Below, one piece after another: positions 16,455 to 25,056 of a DNA stretch of 64,000 nt. The position numbers and the translations under genes are program-made. Location: positions 806,001 to 870,000 of the forward strand of contig NZ_JACCAC010000001.1 of assembly GCF_013409425.1 (NCBI RefSeq). Reading direction: 5' to 3'. This stretch comes from Nocardioides perillae (GTDB lineage Bacteria > Actinomycetota > Actinomycetes > Propionibacteriales > Nocardioidaceae). The notes under the pieces were generated by a model, which worked only from the letters and a program-made list of their open reading frames with translations, searched no databases and was not told the origin of the DNA. Each line of letters starts with the position of its first letter. Positions within the stretch are counted from its first letter, which is position 1.

Positions 16455-18218
16455 GTGACGACCAGTCCGCCGACCAGCCCGCCCACGCCGCCCGCGCCGG
16501 GCGACCCCGGCCGCCGCCCCGCCGAGGGCGGCTCGCCCGCCGACCGCCCCTCCCGCCGTACGCCGGGGGGTGCCGGGCTGATCCGGGCACCGCGCGTCTT
16601 CGTCCCCGCCGCCGTGCTGCTGGTGGCCTTCGTGGCGGTCGCCCTCGCCATGCCGGGCCGGCTCGGCGAGGCGTTGACCGCGGCCAACACCACGGTCGTC
16701 ACCGACCTCGGGTGGTACTACGTCCTGCTGGTCACGGGGTTCGTCGCCTTCGCGGCCTACGTCGCGCTCTCGCCGCTCGGCAACGTGACGCTGGGCAAGG
16801 ACGACGAGGAGCCGGAGTTCGGGCTGAAGTCGTGGTTCGCGATGCTCTTCGCGGCCGGCATGGGCATCGGCCTGGTCTTCTGGGGCGTCGCCGAGCCGCT
16901 CAACCACTTCACCTCCCCGCCCCCGGGCACGCCCGCCGGCGAGCCGGCGGCCGCGCGCGCCGCGATGGACGTGACCTTCCTGCACTGGGGCCTGCACGCC
17001 TGGGCCATCTACGTCGTCGTCGGCCTCGCGATCGCCTACGCCGTGCACCGCAAGGGCCGGCCGGTGTCGATCCGGTGGGCGCTCGAGCCGCTGCTCGGCA
17101 AGCGCGTCGACGGCTTCTGGGGCGACGCGATCGACGTCGTCGCGATCGTCGGCACGCTCTTCGGCGTCGCCACCTCGCTCGGCTTCGGCGTCACCCAGGT
17201 CGCCGCCGGCCTCGGCTACCTCGACGTCGTCGACGAGCCCACCGACACGCTGCTCGTCGGCTTGGTCATCGCGATCACGGCGATCGCGATGGTCTCGGTG
17301 CTCAGCGGCGTCGACCGCGGCATCAAGTGGCTCTCGAACCTCAACATGGGCCTCGCCGCGCTGCTGGTCGGCGCCGTGCTGCTGCTCGGCCCGACGGTCT
17401 TCCTGCTCAGCGACTTCGTGCAGCAGATCGGCTCCTACCTGCAGGGCTTCCTGCGGCTGTCGTTCAACACCTACTCGTTCCAGGGCCAGGCGGGCGAGGA
17501 CTTCCTCGCCGGCTGGACGACCTACTACTGGGGCTGGTGGATGAGCTGGGCGCCCTTCGTCGGCGTCTTCATCGCGCGCATCTCGCGCGGTCGCACCGTG
17601 CGGCAGTTCGTCGCCGGCGTGATGCTCGTGCCGACGCTGGTGACGATGCTGTGGTTCGCCGTCATGGGCGGCACGGCCCTGCACCGCGAGATCTTCGGCG
17701 GCGGCGGCCTCGTGGGCGAGGAGGGGGTCGACACGAACCTCGCTCTCTTCCAGATGCTCGACGGACTCCCGCTCGGCACGCTGCTGAGCGTGGTCGCGAT
17801 CTTCCTGGTGGTCGTCTTCTTCGTCACCAGCTCCGACTCGGGCTCGTTCGTGGTCGACATGATCGCCTCCGGCGGCGACCTCGACCCGCCGCGGTGGAGC
17901 CGCGCCTTCTGGGCCTCGCTGCAGGGCGTCATCGCCATCGCGCTGCTGCTCGCCGGAGGGCTGTCGGCGCTGCAGACGATGGCGATCCTCGTCGCGCTGC
18001 CCTTCAGCGTCGTGATGGTGCTGATGGTGGTCTCGACGACCAAGGCGCTCAACGCCGAGCACCGGGCGGTCAAGCGCCTGGTGCGCCGTCAGCTGGTGGC
18101 CGACGTGGCCGACCGGGTCGCGGAGGAGGGCGCCGCCGACGCCGCCGCGAAGGGTGCGGCGCGCACCGGCACCCGTGCGGGCTTCCGGGCGGGCTCGGGC
18201 GGCACCGGCCCGCGCTGA
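16455..18218 (+). CDS. BCCT-family betaine/choline-type transporter
   Basis: 587 residues, 12 predicted helices, a Pro-rich cytoplasmic N-terminus and a charged Ala-rich C-terminal tail. The glycine motif GMGIG (AAGMGIGLVFWGVAEPLNHF) and the BCCT signature (TTYYWGWWMSWAPFVGVFIA, then RISRGRTVRQF) are intact; the Trp residues form the aromatic box for quaternary ammonium groups. GMGIG is the sodium-coupled betaine-type variant, so uptake of glycine betaine or a related osmolyte with Na+ is likely. GTG 16455 follows a GGAAAGGGA ribosome site. The C-terminal tail may act in osmosensing, as in BetP (inference). Confidence 0.94.
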   Translation: MTTSPPTSPPTPPAPGDPGRRPAEGGSPADRPSRRTPGGAGLIRAPRVFVPAAVLLVAFVAVALAMPGRLGEALTAANTTVVTDLGWYYVLLVTGFVAFAAYVALSPLGNVTLGKDDEEPEFGLKSWFAMLFAAGMGIGLVFWGVAEPLNHFTSPPPGTPAGEPAAARAAMDVTFLHWGLHAWAIYVVVGLAIAYAVHRKGRPVSIRWALEPLLGKRVDGFWGDAIDVVAIVGTLFGVATSLGFGVTQVAAGLGYLDVVDEPTDTLLVGLVIAITAIAMVSVLSGVDRGIKWLSNLNMGLAALLVGAVLLLGPTVFLLSDFVQQIGSYLQGFLRLSFNTYSFQGQAGEDFLAGWTTYYWGWWMSWAPFVGVFIARISRGRTVRQFVAGVMLVPTLVTMLWFAVMGGTALHREIFGGGGLVGEEGVDTNLALFQMLDGLPLGTLLSVVAIFLVVVFFVTSSDSGSFVVDMIASGGDLDPPRWSRAFWASLQGVIAIALLLAGGLSALQTMAILVALPFSVVMVLMVVSTTKALNAEHRAVKRLVRRQLVADVADRVAEEGAADAAAKGAARTGTRAGFRAGSGGTGPR

Positions 18219-18260
18219 GGGCCACCCGGGTCGGGCGGCGCCGCCGCGACGTGCGTCGGC

Positions 18261-18296
18261 GTCGCCCGGCCCGAGCAGGTCGCCCGGCCCGAGTAG
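18261..18296. repeat. 18-bp tandem duplication carrying a -10 box
   Basis: GTCGCCCGGCCCGAGCAG (18261-18278) is followed directly by the same 18-mer with TAG in place of CAG (18279-18296). The second copy, with the following GGT, forms TAGGGT (18294-18299), the -10 box of the next gene. Confidence 0.85.
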
Positions 18297-18306
18297 GGTG
18301 CCGGGC

Positions 18307-18462
18307 ATGCAGAAGTGGGAATACCTGACCGCCCCGATCCTCACGCACGCCGCGAAGCAGATCCTGGACAACTTCGGCTCCGACGGGTGGGAGCTGGTGC
18401 AGATCGCGCCCGGCATGAACCCCGAGAACCTCGTCGGCTACTTCAAGCGCCCGGTGGCGTGA
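18307..18462 (+). CDS. Small DUF4177-type protein
   Basis: 51 residues (MQKWEYLTAPILTHAAKQIL, then NFGSDGWELVQIAPG and VGYFKRPVA), matching the short DUF4177 family found beside RidA genes in actinobacteria. Function unknown. It begins 7 nt after a TAGGGT -10 box, so it is probably leaderless and is the first gene of an operon with ridA (7-nt gap), the NUDIX gene and the MBL gene. It is short and easily missed, but the W-E-Y and DGWELV motifs leave little doubt that it is real. Confidence 0.88.
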   Translation: MQKWEYLTAPILTHAAKQILDNFGSDGWELVQIAPGMNPENLVGYFKRPVA

Positions 18463-18469
18463 GGCAGCC

Positions 18470-18985
18470 GTGAGCACCCACCCCGGCACCCACCCCGGCA
18501 CCCACCCCGGCACCCACCCCGAGGAGCGGCTCGCCGCTCTCGGGCTCGCCGTGCCCGAGGTCGCCGCCCCTGTCGCCGCCTACGTCCCCGCCGTCCGCAG
18601 CGGCGACCACGTCTTCACCTCGGGCCAACTGCCCGTGCGCGAGGGCGAGCTGCTGCTGACGGGCAAGGTCGGCGGCGAGGTCAGCGAGGAGGAGGCGGTG
18701 GCCTGCGCGCGCCAGTGCGCCCTCAACGCCCTGGCCGCGGTCAAGTCGCAGCTCGGTGACCTCGCCCGCGTGCGCCGGGTGGTCAAGGTCGTCGTCTTCG
18801 TCGCCTCCACCCCCGACTTCACGGGCCAGCCGCGGGTCGCCAACGGCGTCTCCGAGCTGCTCGGCGAGGTCTTCGGCGAGGCCGGCGTGCACGCCCGCTC
18901 GGCGGTCGGTGTGCCGGTGCTCCCGCTGGACGCGCCCGTCGAGGTCGAGCTGCTGGTCGAGGTCGACCCGGCCCCGGCCGGCTGA
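18470..18985 (+). CDS. RidA/YjgF-family protein with THPG repeat N-terminus
   Basis: 171 residues. The RidA-like domain runs from about residue 25 (RLAALGLAVPEVAAPVAAYVPAVRSGDHVFTSGQLP) to the end. Members deaminate reactive enamines/imines made by PLP enzymes or act as translation-linked factors; this YjgF-like branch lacks a proven activity. The N-terminus is an unusual run of four THPG/THPE units encoded by 12-bp tandem repeats (18473-18520). GTG 18470 was chosen because it lies 7 nt after the preceding stop. It is co-transcribed with its neighbours. Confidence 0.9.
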   Translation: MSTHPGTHPGTHPGTHPEERLAALGLAVPEVAAPVAAYVPAVRSGDHVFTSGQLPVREGELLLTGKVGGEVSEEEAVACARQCALNALAAVKSQLGDLARVRRVVKVVVFVASTPDFTGQPRVANGVSELLGEVFGEAGVHARSAVGVPVLPLDAPVEVELLVEVDPAPAG

Positions 18986-18990
18986 GCCAC

Positions 18991-19872
18991 GTGCAGATCC
19001 CGCTGCCGCCGGTGCCGCTGCCCGAGGAGGTCGCCCTCCTCGCCCAGGAGTACGCCGCGGGGCGGCGCGAGCCGGTCGAGCCCCGCGACGCCGCGACGGT
19101 GGTGCTGCTGCGCCCCGGCCGCCCGGGCGCCGCGACGCCCGGCCCCGAGGTCTACCTGCTGCGCCGCCAGCGCTCGATGGCCTTCGCCGGGGGCATGTGC
19201 GTCTTCCCCGGCGGCGGTGTCGACCGCCGCGACTTCGACCGCACGGTCGCCTGGGCCGGGCCCGGTCCCGCAGAGTGGGCCGGCGCGCTCGGCACCGACG
19301 AGGAGACCGCCCGGGCGCTGGTGTGCGCCGCGGTCCGGGAGACCTTCGAGGAGTCCGGCGTGCTGCTGGCTGGCGCCTCGCCCGACGAGGTCGTCGCCGA
19401 CACCACCGGCGACGACTGGGAGGCCGACCGGGTCGCGCTCGAGTCGAGGGAGCTGGCGATGACCGACTTCCTCACCCGCCGCGGGCTGGTGCTGCGCACC
19501 GACCTGCTCGGGGTGTGGAGCGGGTGGCTGACGCCCGTCTTCGAGCCCCGGCGCTACCGCACCTGGTTCTTCATCGCGCGCCTGCCCGAGGGCCAGCGCA
19601 CCCGCGACGTGTCGAGCGAGTCCTCCGAGGTGCTGTGGCTGCCGGCCCGGGAGGCCGCCGACCGCGCCGACGCCGGCGAGCTCGCCATGCTGCCCCCGAC
19701 CTACCTCACCTGCCTCGAGGTCGGCCAGGCCGCCGGCGTCGACGAGGCGCTGGCGCTCGCCCACGGCCGGGCGGTCGAGATGTTCACGCCGACGGCGGAG
19801 CCGGTCGAGGGAGGCTGGACCCTCACCGTGCCCCCCGACCTGCAGGCGCTGGTCGCCGCACGGCGGGCCTGA
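18991..19872 (+). CDS. NUDIX hydrolase
   Basis: 293 residues. The Nudix box is present in split form: FPGGGVDRRDFDR supplies the glycine part and, after an insertion, VCAAVRETFEESGVLL supplies the REUxEExGU core that binds Mg2+. The long form with the insertion resembles the NUDT19/CoA-diphosphatase-like branch. It would cleave a nucleoside-diphosphate-linked compound, possibly acyl-CoA; the substrate is not determined. GTG 18991 lies 5 nt after the RidA stop, which indicates translational coupling. Confidence 0.9.
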   Translation: MQIPLPPVPLPEEVALLAQEYAAGRREPVEPRDAATVVLLRPGRPGAATPGPEVYLLRRQRSMAFAGGMCVFPGGGVDRRDFDRTVAWAGPGPAEWAGALGTDEETARALVCAAVRETFEESGVLLAGASPDEVVADTTGDDWEADRVALESRELAMTDFLTRRGLVLRTDLLGVWSGWLTPVFEPRRYRTWFFIARLPEGQRTRDVSSESSEVLWLPAREAADRADAGELAMLPPTYLTCLEVGQAAGVDEALALAHGRAVEMFTPTAEPVEGGWTLTVPPDLQALVAARRA

Positions 19873-19876
19873 CCCG

Positions 19877-20710
19877 GTGGCCGGCGAGGTCGCGGCTCCG
19901 GGCGCGTGGCACGGCGGTGCCTTCGGCGAGCGCGGCCGGTGCGTGCTGGCCCCCAACGCCGACGTGATGACGCTCGACGGCACCAACACCTGGGTGCTGC
20001 GCGAGCCCGGCGCCCGCCGCTCGGTCGTCGTCGACCCCGGCCCGCGCATCCTCGCCCACCTCGACGCGGTGGCCGAGGAGGCCGGCGACGTCGCGGCCGT
20101 GCTGCTGACGCACCACCACGCCGACCACGCCGAGGCGGCGCGGGAGTTCGCCGAGCGGGTCGGCTGCGGCGTGCGCGCGCTGGACCCGGCGTACCGCCTG
20201 GGCGACGAGGGCCTCGGCGACGGCGACGTCGTCGAGGTCGACGGCCTCGAGGTGCACGTCGTGGCGACCCCGGGCCACACGGCCGACTCGCTGTCGTTCC
20301 TGCTGCCGGCCGAGGGGGCGCTGCTGACCGGCGACACCGTGCTCGGGCGCGGCACCACCGTCGTCGCGCACCCCGACGGGCAGCTGGGTGCCTACCTCGA
20401 CTCCCTCGAGCGGCTGCACGCGCTGGCCGAGGCCCGGGAGGCCCGGTGGGTGTGGCCCGGGCACGGGCCGGTGCTGCCCGACGCGCTCGGGGTGCTCGAG
20501 CTCTACCGCGCCCACCGCCGCGACCGGCTCGCCCAGGTCGAGGCCGCGCTCGGCGCGCTGCAGGACGCCGCCGGCGGTGTCGAGGCGCTCGACGAGGAGA
20601 CGCTGCCGCGGCGCGTCGTCGAGGTCGTCTACGCCGACGTCGACCCGGTGCTGTGGGGGGCGGCCGAGCTGTCCGTGCGGGCCCAGCTCGCCTACCTGCG
20701 CGGGCGCTGA
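19877..20710 (+). CDS. Metallo-beta-lactamase-fold hydrolase (LACTB2-like)
   Basis: 277 residues. Zinc ligands are visible in LLTHHHADHAEAA (HxHxDH), TPGHTADS, TGDTVLG and WPGHGP. The C-terminal winged part (RRDRLAQVEAALGAL, then LPRRVVEVVYADVD) is that of LACTB2-like glyoxalase-II/RNase-type proteins. Mycobacterial Rv3677c, close to a RidA gene, appears to be the counterpart. Substrate unknown; candidates are a thioester or RNA. GTG 19877 is 4 nt after the preceding stop, so it is the fourth gene of the DUF4177-ridA-NUDIX operon. Confidence 0.92.
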   Translation: MAGEVAAPGAWHGGAFGERGRCVLAPNADVMTLDGTNTWVLREPGARRSVVVDPGPRILAHLDAVAEEAGDVAAVLLTHHHADHAEAAREFAERVGCGVRALDPAYRLGDEGLGDGDVVEVDGLEVHVVATPGHTADSLSFLLPAEGALLTGDTVLGRGTTVVAHPDGQLGAYLDSLERLHALAEAREARWVWPGHGPVLPDALGVLELYRAHRRDRLAQVEAALGALQDAAGGVEALDEETLPRRVVEVVYADVDPVLWGAAELSVRAQLAYLRGR

Positions 20711-20745
20711 CGCGGGGCTCGACCGCCGCGGATAGCGTGCGGCCC

Positions 20746-22299
20746 ATGTGGAACGCCACCCCGCCGCCGCCCCAGCCCAGCCTGCCGAGCGAGACCGGCT
20801 TCCTGCTGCGCGGCGCCCGGCTCGTGCCGGTCGGTGCGGGCGACGTCGTGCCCGACGCGCCGGTCGACGTGCGGGTGGTCGGTGGTGTCGTCGAGGAGGT
20901 CGGCCCGGAGCTGGAGCGGCGCCCCGGCCTGCCCGAGCTGCACGCCGAGGGCCGCTGGCTGGTGCCGGGGTTGTGGGACCAGCACGTGCACTTCGGGCAG
21001 TGGACGCTCGCCTCGCAGCGCCTCGACCTCGCCGGCGTCCGGTCGCCGGAGGAGGCCGTCGCGCTCGTCGCCGCGCGGATCGCGGAGCAGCCGGACGCAC
21101 CCGTCGTCGGCTGGGGCCACCGGGCCGGCGGCTGGGAGCGCGACATGACCGTCAGCGAGCTCGACGCCGTCTCCGGCGAGGTGCCGGTCGTGCTGATCAG
21201 CGGCGACGGGCACCACGGCTGGCTCAACACCACCGCGCTCATGCACCTGGCGCTGCCGGTGCGCGACTCGGTGGTGCGCGAGACCGAGTGGTTCGCGGCC
21301 TACCCGCGCCTGGCGAGCATCGTCGGCGGCGACGGCACCTCGCCCGAGGCCTACCGTCGCGCGCTCGACGCGGCAGCCGCGCTGGGGGTCGTCGGCATCA
21401 CCGACTTCGAGTTCGGCGCCGGGTGGCAGGAGTGGACCGGTCGCTGGCACGACGGCTGCGACCGGCTGCGGGTGCGCGTCGCGGAGTACGCCGCCGGCCT
21501 CGACGCCGTGCTCGACGCCGGCCTGCGCACCGGCGACGTGCTGCCCGGCGGCGACGAGCGCCTCACCATGGGGCCGCTCAAGATCATCAGCGACGGCTCC
21601 CTCAACACCCGCACCGCCTGGTGCTGCGAGCCCTACGCCGACGCCCACCGCCTCGAGCACCCGCGCGGCCTGCCCAACCTCAGCGGCGGCGAGCTGCGCG
21701 ACCTGCTCGCCCGCGCGCACGCCCACGGGCTCGCGGTGGCGACCCACGCCATCGGCGACGCGGCCACCCGCGAGGCGCTGGCGGCGTACGCCGAGACGGG
21801 CGCCCGCGGCTCCGTCGAGCACGCGCAGATGGTCGGCCGCGACGACGTGCGGCGGATGGCCGAGCTCGGCATCACCGCCAGCGTGCAGCCCGCCCACCTG
21901 CTCGACGACCGCGACCTGACCGACAAGATCTGGGGCGAGCGCTCGGAGCGGTGCTTCGCCTTCCGGTGGATGCTCGACGACGGCGTGCGCCTCGCCCTCG
22001 GCTCCGACGCCCCCGTCTCGCCGCTCGACCCGTGGCTCGCGATGGCCGCCGCGGTCCACCGCAGCGCCGACGAGCGCGAGGCCTGGCACCCCGAGCAGGC
22101 GCTCACCCCGGCGGAAGCGCTGCGGGCGTCGGTCGACGGCCAGCCGACCGTGCAGGCCGGCTCGCGCGGCGACCTCGCGCTGCTCGACCGCGACCCGCTC
22201 GCGCCCGCCGACTCGGCGGCGGACGCCGCCGCGCACCTGCGCGGGACCCGCGTCGCCGCCACCTGGGTCGCGGGGCGGCTCGTGCACGAGGCGTTCTAG
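20746..22299 (+). CDS. Amidohydrolase family 3 (YtcJ-like)
   Basis: 517 residues. Metal-binding HxH is in LWDQHVHFG, later ligands in GPLKIISDGSLNTRTAW, ATHAIGDAA and SVEHAQ, and the catalytic Asp in GSDAPVSPLDPW. The closing small beta-domain (GSRGDLALLDRDPLA) is typical of the family. It hydrolyses an unknown amide or ester in the cytoplasm. ATG 20746 lies 7 nt downstream of a TAGCGT -10 box, so the gene has its own leaderless promoter even though it follows the MBL gene closely. Confidence 0.92.
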   Translation: MWNATPPPPQPSLPSETGFLLRGARLVPVGAGDVVPDAPVDVRVVGGVVEEVGPELERRPGLPELHAEGRWLVPGLWDQHVHFGQWTLASQRLDLAGVRSPEEAVALVAARIAEQPDAPVVGWGHRAGGWERDMTVSELDAVSGEVPVVLISGDGHHGWLNTTALMHLALPVRDSVVRETEWFAAYPRLASIVGGDGTSPEAYRRALDAAAALGVVGITDFEFGAGWQEWTGRWHDGCDRLRVRVAEYAAGLDAVLDAGLRTGDVLPGGDERLTMGPLKIISDGSLNTRTAWCCEPYADAHRLEHPRGLPNLSGGELRDLLARAHAHGLAVATHAIGDAATREALAAYAETGARGSVEHAQMVGRDDVRRMAELGITASVQPAHLLDDRDLTDKIWGERSERCFAFRWMLDDGVRLALGSDAPVSPLDPWLAMAAAVHRSADEREAWHPEQALTPAEALRASVDGQPTVQAGSRGDLALLDRDPLAPADSAADAAAHLRGTRVAATWVAGRLVHEAF

Positions 22300-22326
22300 G
22301 GGGCCTCGCCCCGGGTCGCCGTCGCT

Positions 22327-22673
22327 GCGTCATGCGGAGGTGACGCGGTCGCGGGCGGACCGCATGACGCTGCATCGGGGAGGCGTGGGGGCACCGGCGT
22401 GAGCGTCATGCGGAAGCGACGTGATGGCGTGCGGAGCGCATGACGCAGGCGAGGGCGACCACCGGCGTACGGCGGCTTGCAGGTGGTGCCCGGCGCCGCG
22501 GTGGCGCTGGGGCACCGGCGTGAGCGTCATGCGGAGGCGACGCAGTGGCGTGGGAGGCGCATGACGCTGCATCGGGGAGGCGCGGGAGCACCGGCGTGAG
22601 CGTCATGCGGAAGCGACGTGATGGCGTGCGGAGCGCATGACGCAGGCGAGGGCGACCACCGGCGTACGGCGGG
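22327..22673. repeat. Array of four 44-nt palindromic elements in two 197-bp direct repeats
   Basis: This 377-bp gap between convergent genes holds no gene. Four elements of exactly 44 nt (22327-22370, 22403-22446, 22524-22567, 22600-22643) each have perfect inverted arms GCGTCATGCG / CGCATGACGC. Elements 1 and 3 and elements 2 and 4 are 197 bp apart, so the array is a tandem duplication of a 197-bp unit, the second copy being cut short at the 3' end of the SGNH gene. The loops vary between elements 1/3 and 2/4. It resembles REP/BIME elements of other bacteria, and the hairpins could also end transcription in both directions. Confidence 0.92.
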
Positions 22674-22676
22674 CCC

Positions 22677-23714
22677 TCAGGCGGTGGCGCCTTCGCCCTC
22701 GAGGCGGGTGAGGGTCTCGAGCACCAGCTCCGCGACGGCCCGCTGGCCCTCGGCGGTCGGGTGGTAGGCGAGCGCACGCTCCTGGTCGGTGTCGTCGCCG
22801 TTGACCCAGGGGTCCTCGGCGCAGACGTCGTGGCCCTCGCTGGCCGTGCCGACGTCGACGAAGGGGGTGTCGGTGGCGCGCGCGGCGCGGCGCAGCGCGT
22901 CGTTCAGGGCGAGGTTGACCTCGCGCACGTAGTCGTAGTCGTCCTCGGCCAGGGGCAGCCGGTCGGGGCAGGTGCCGTCCTCGGGCACGAGGACGGGGTA
23001 GCCGACGAGCAGCACGGTGGCCTCGGGGAGCCGGTCCTCGATGCCGCGCAGCACGGAGGCGACCCGGTCGCTCGTGCGGCGCAGGTCGGCGAGGAGGGCG
23101 TCACCCCCGCCGCGCTGCTGCGCGTCACGGCACGGCGACCCCTCGGGGTCGGCGTCGGCGCGGCGCACGCAGCCGGCCAGGAGGCGCGAGAACACGTCGA
23201 AGTCGTTGCCGCCGATGCCCACCGTCACCAGGTCGGTGCCGGGGGTGAGCGCGTCGAACTGCGGCAGGTTGAAGCTGCCGTTGACCGTCGGCTGCGCCCC
23301 GATCATCGAGGTGACGTCGGCGCCGGTGCAGCTGACGTCCTGCAGCTCCGCAGCGTCCACCGCCTCCGCCACGAGGCTGGGGTAGTTGCCGCTCGAGCGC
23401 AGGCACCCGCTCTGCGTCTCGGTCTCGGGCACCAGGGGTGCGGCGGTGAAGGAGTCGCCGAGCGAGACGTAGCGCTCGACGTCGAGGCCCGGCACCTCCG
23501 GGAGCGCGCCGGCGCCCTCTCCGCTGTCCCCGCCGTCCTCGCCCTCCCCGTCGCCGGGGGCGGACGGGTCCGCCGAAGGCGTGCTCGTCGTGGGCGTGGG
23601 GGAGGCGGCGGGCTCGTCGGCGCCGCCGCCGCATGCCGAGGCGAGCAGGCCGAGGGCGAGGAGGGGGGCGAGCAGAGCGAGGCGTCGCGGCGACGTCGTG
23701 GCAGGGGCGGTCAC
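22677..23714 (-). CDS. SGNH/GDSL-family lipase-like lipoprotein
   Basis: 345 residues. Lipoprotein signal with lipobox LLASAC (Cys about 28), followed by a 45-residue disordered Ser/Thr/Pro/Asp/Glu linker, then an SGNH hydrolase domain: YVSLGDSFTAAP (nucleophile Ser), IGGNDFDVF (block III) and AYHPTAEGQ (catalytic Asp/His region). Six to eight Cys suggest disulfides outside the cell. It is an extracellular, membrane-anchored esterase or lipase. GTG 23714 lies 7 nt after a TAGCCT -10 box (minus strand), consistent with a leaderless message. Confidence 0.92.
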   Translation of the reverse strand: MTAPATTSPRRLALLAPLLALGLLASACGGGADEPAASPTPTTSTPSADPSAPGDGEGEDGGDSGEGAGALPEVPGLDVERYVSLGDSFTAAPLVPETETQSGCLRSSGNYPSLVAEAVDAAELQDVSCTGADVTSMIGAQPTVNGSFNLPQFDALTPGTDLVTVGIGGNDFDVFSRLLAGCVRRADADPEGSPCRDAQQRGGGDALLADLRRTSDRVASVLRGIEDRLPEATVLLVGYPVLVPEDGTCPDRLPLAEDDYDYVREVNLALNDALRRAARATDTPFVDVGTASEGHDVCAEDPWVNGDDTDQERALAYHPTAEGQRAVAELVLETLTRLEGEGATA

Positions 23715-23830
23715 CCCGTCGAGGCTACGGCGCGGCGGGTGACGCCGCCCGCCCCGCCGCAGCCCGCCCCGCGGCCCCCGCCGTCGCGGACCCCGCCGCC
23801 GCGGCCCCGCCGCCGCGGCCGCCGCACTGC

Positions 23831-25045
23831 TCAGCGCGGCAGCGCGAGCGCGACGGTCAGCTCCAGCACGGTGCGCGGGTCCTCGAGCCGGTCGCCGTAC
23901 ACCTCGCGCAGCTGCCCCATCCGGTAGCGCACCGTCTGCGGGTGCACGAAGAGGTCGGCCGCGACCTCCTCGCGCCGGCCGTGGTGCAGCACCCAGCTGC
24001 GCAGGGTGGCCTCGAGCTTCTCCGCGGTGCTCGGGCGCAGGTCGGCGAGCGGCGCCAGGACCCGGGCGCGCAGGTCGGCGAGCGCCTCCGGGTCGGCACC
24101 GAGCACGAGCTCGACGAGGTGGTCCTCGGTGTCGACCGGCTCGCCAGGGGCGTCCTCGTGCAGGCCGGCCGCGCGCGCCTGCACGGCACGTGCGCAGGAC
24201 GTGCGCGCCTCGCGCCACGGCCGCGACGGGCCGACGACGGCGTCGCGCCCGCGCAGCGCGCGTCGCAGCGCGACCCGGCCCGGGCCGTCGGCGTCGGGCA
24301 CGAGCAGCACCGTCGCCTCCGCGGCGTCCGACCCGAGCGCGGCCCGCACGGCGTCGTCCTGCGTGGCGAGCGTGCGCTGGTCGACGACGCCGAGCACGCC
24401 GCCGGCCTGCGCGCGCGGCAGCACCACCGCGGTCAGCGTCCGCGGCGGCGCCCAGTCGGCCTCCTCCGCCTGCCGGTCGAGCACGACCGGGTCGGGGTCG
24501 GTCAGGAGCGTGACCGCGAGCCGGTCGAGGCGGCGCTGCCGCGCGCGACCGGTGGTGGCGAGCTCGTCGGCGTGCCCGGAGACGCTCACGGCCGAGAGCT
24601 GGTCGATGTAGTCGAAGACCAGCTCGGCGAAGCGGGCGAGGTCGGCCGCCGGCAGGCCGCCGGCCACCGCGAGGGCGGCGAGGTCGCGCCACGCCGTGCG
24701 GGCGCCGACGCGGTAGGCCGAGGCGAGCGCGTCCATCGACCGCCCGCTGCGCGCCTCGCCCTGCCCGAGGGCGTACGCCGCCTCGAAGACCGACTCGACG
24801 CGGGTGCCGGGGTCGAAGCCCCGGCGGCTCGAGGCGAGGTCGAGGAAGCCGCCCAGCGCGATGCGCACCGCGCTCTCGATCGTGCGGCCCATGCGGCCAC
24901 GGAAAGGCTCGGAGTAGCTCGGGACCTCGGCGATGATGGTCTCCACGACCCGCTCGGCCACCGCCGGCAGCTGCTCCTGCAGCGTGGAGGTGACGTCGCG
25001 GGGGAGCCGGAGCCCGTCGGGTGCGGTGGGGCGTGCGCGGGCCAC
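23831..25045 (-). CDS. PucR/CdaR-type transcriptional regulator
   Basis: 404 residues. The C-terminal HTH of the PucR family is clear (HHGRREEVAADLFVHPQTVR, then YRMGQLREVYGDRLEDPRTV). An N-terminal helical sensor region of the type found in actinobacterial regulators of fatty-acid/alkane genes precedes a GGDEF-like central part. GTG 25045 was chosen over an upstream GTG because it has an excellent ribosome site (AGAGGAGG, 6 nt before). It diverges from the ferredoxin-reductase/desaturase pair and probably controls it. The 94-bp intergenic region has several CAGGT half-sites. Confidence 0.9.
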   Translation of the reverse strand: MARARPTAPDGLRLPRDVTSTLQEQLPAVAERVVETIIAEVPSYSEPFRGRMGRTIESAVRIALGGFLDLASSRRGFDPGTRVESVFEAAYALGQGEARSGRSMDALASAYRVGARTAWRDLAALAVAGGLPAADLARFAELVFDYIDQLSAVSVSGHADELATTGRARQRRLDRLAVTLLTDPDPVVLDRQAEEADWAPPRTLTAVVLPRAQAGGVLGVVDQRTLATQDDAVRAALGSDAAEATVLLVPDADGPGRVALRRALRGRDAVVGPSRPWREARTSCARAVQARAAGLHEDAPGEPVDTEDHLVELVLGADPEALADLRARVLAPLADLRPSTAEKLEATLRSWVLHHGRREEVAADLFVHPQTVRYRMGQLREVYGDRLEDPRTVLELTVALALPR

Positions 25046-25056
25046 CTGTGCCTCCT

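Noticed and set aside
16143..18416. Long minus-strand frame (757 codons) antisense to the BCCT transporter.
   Set aside because: Arg/Asp/His/Gln-biased composition without motifs; the plus-strand transporter is unambiguous.
22327..22643. CRISPR or tRNA-like cluster.
   Set aside because: The 44-nt elements are palindromes with variable loops and unequal gaps of 32 and 77 nt; the larger unit is a duplication, not repeat-spacer.
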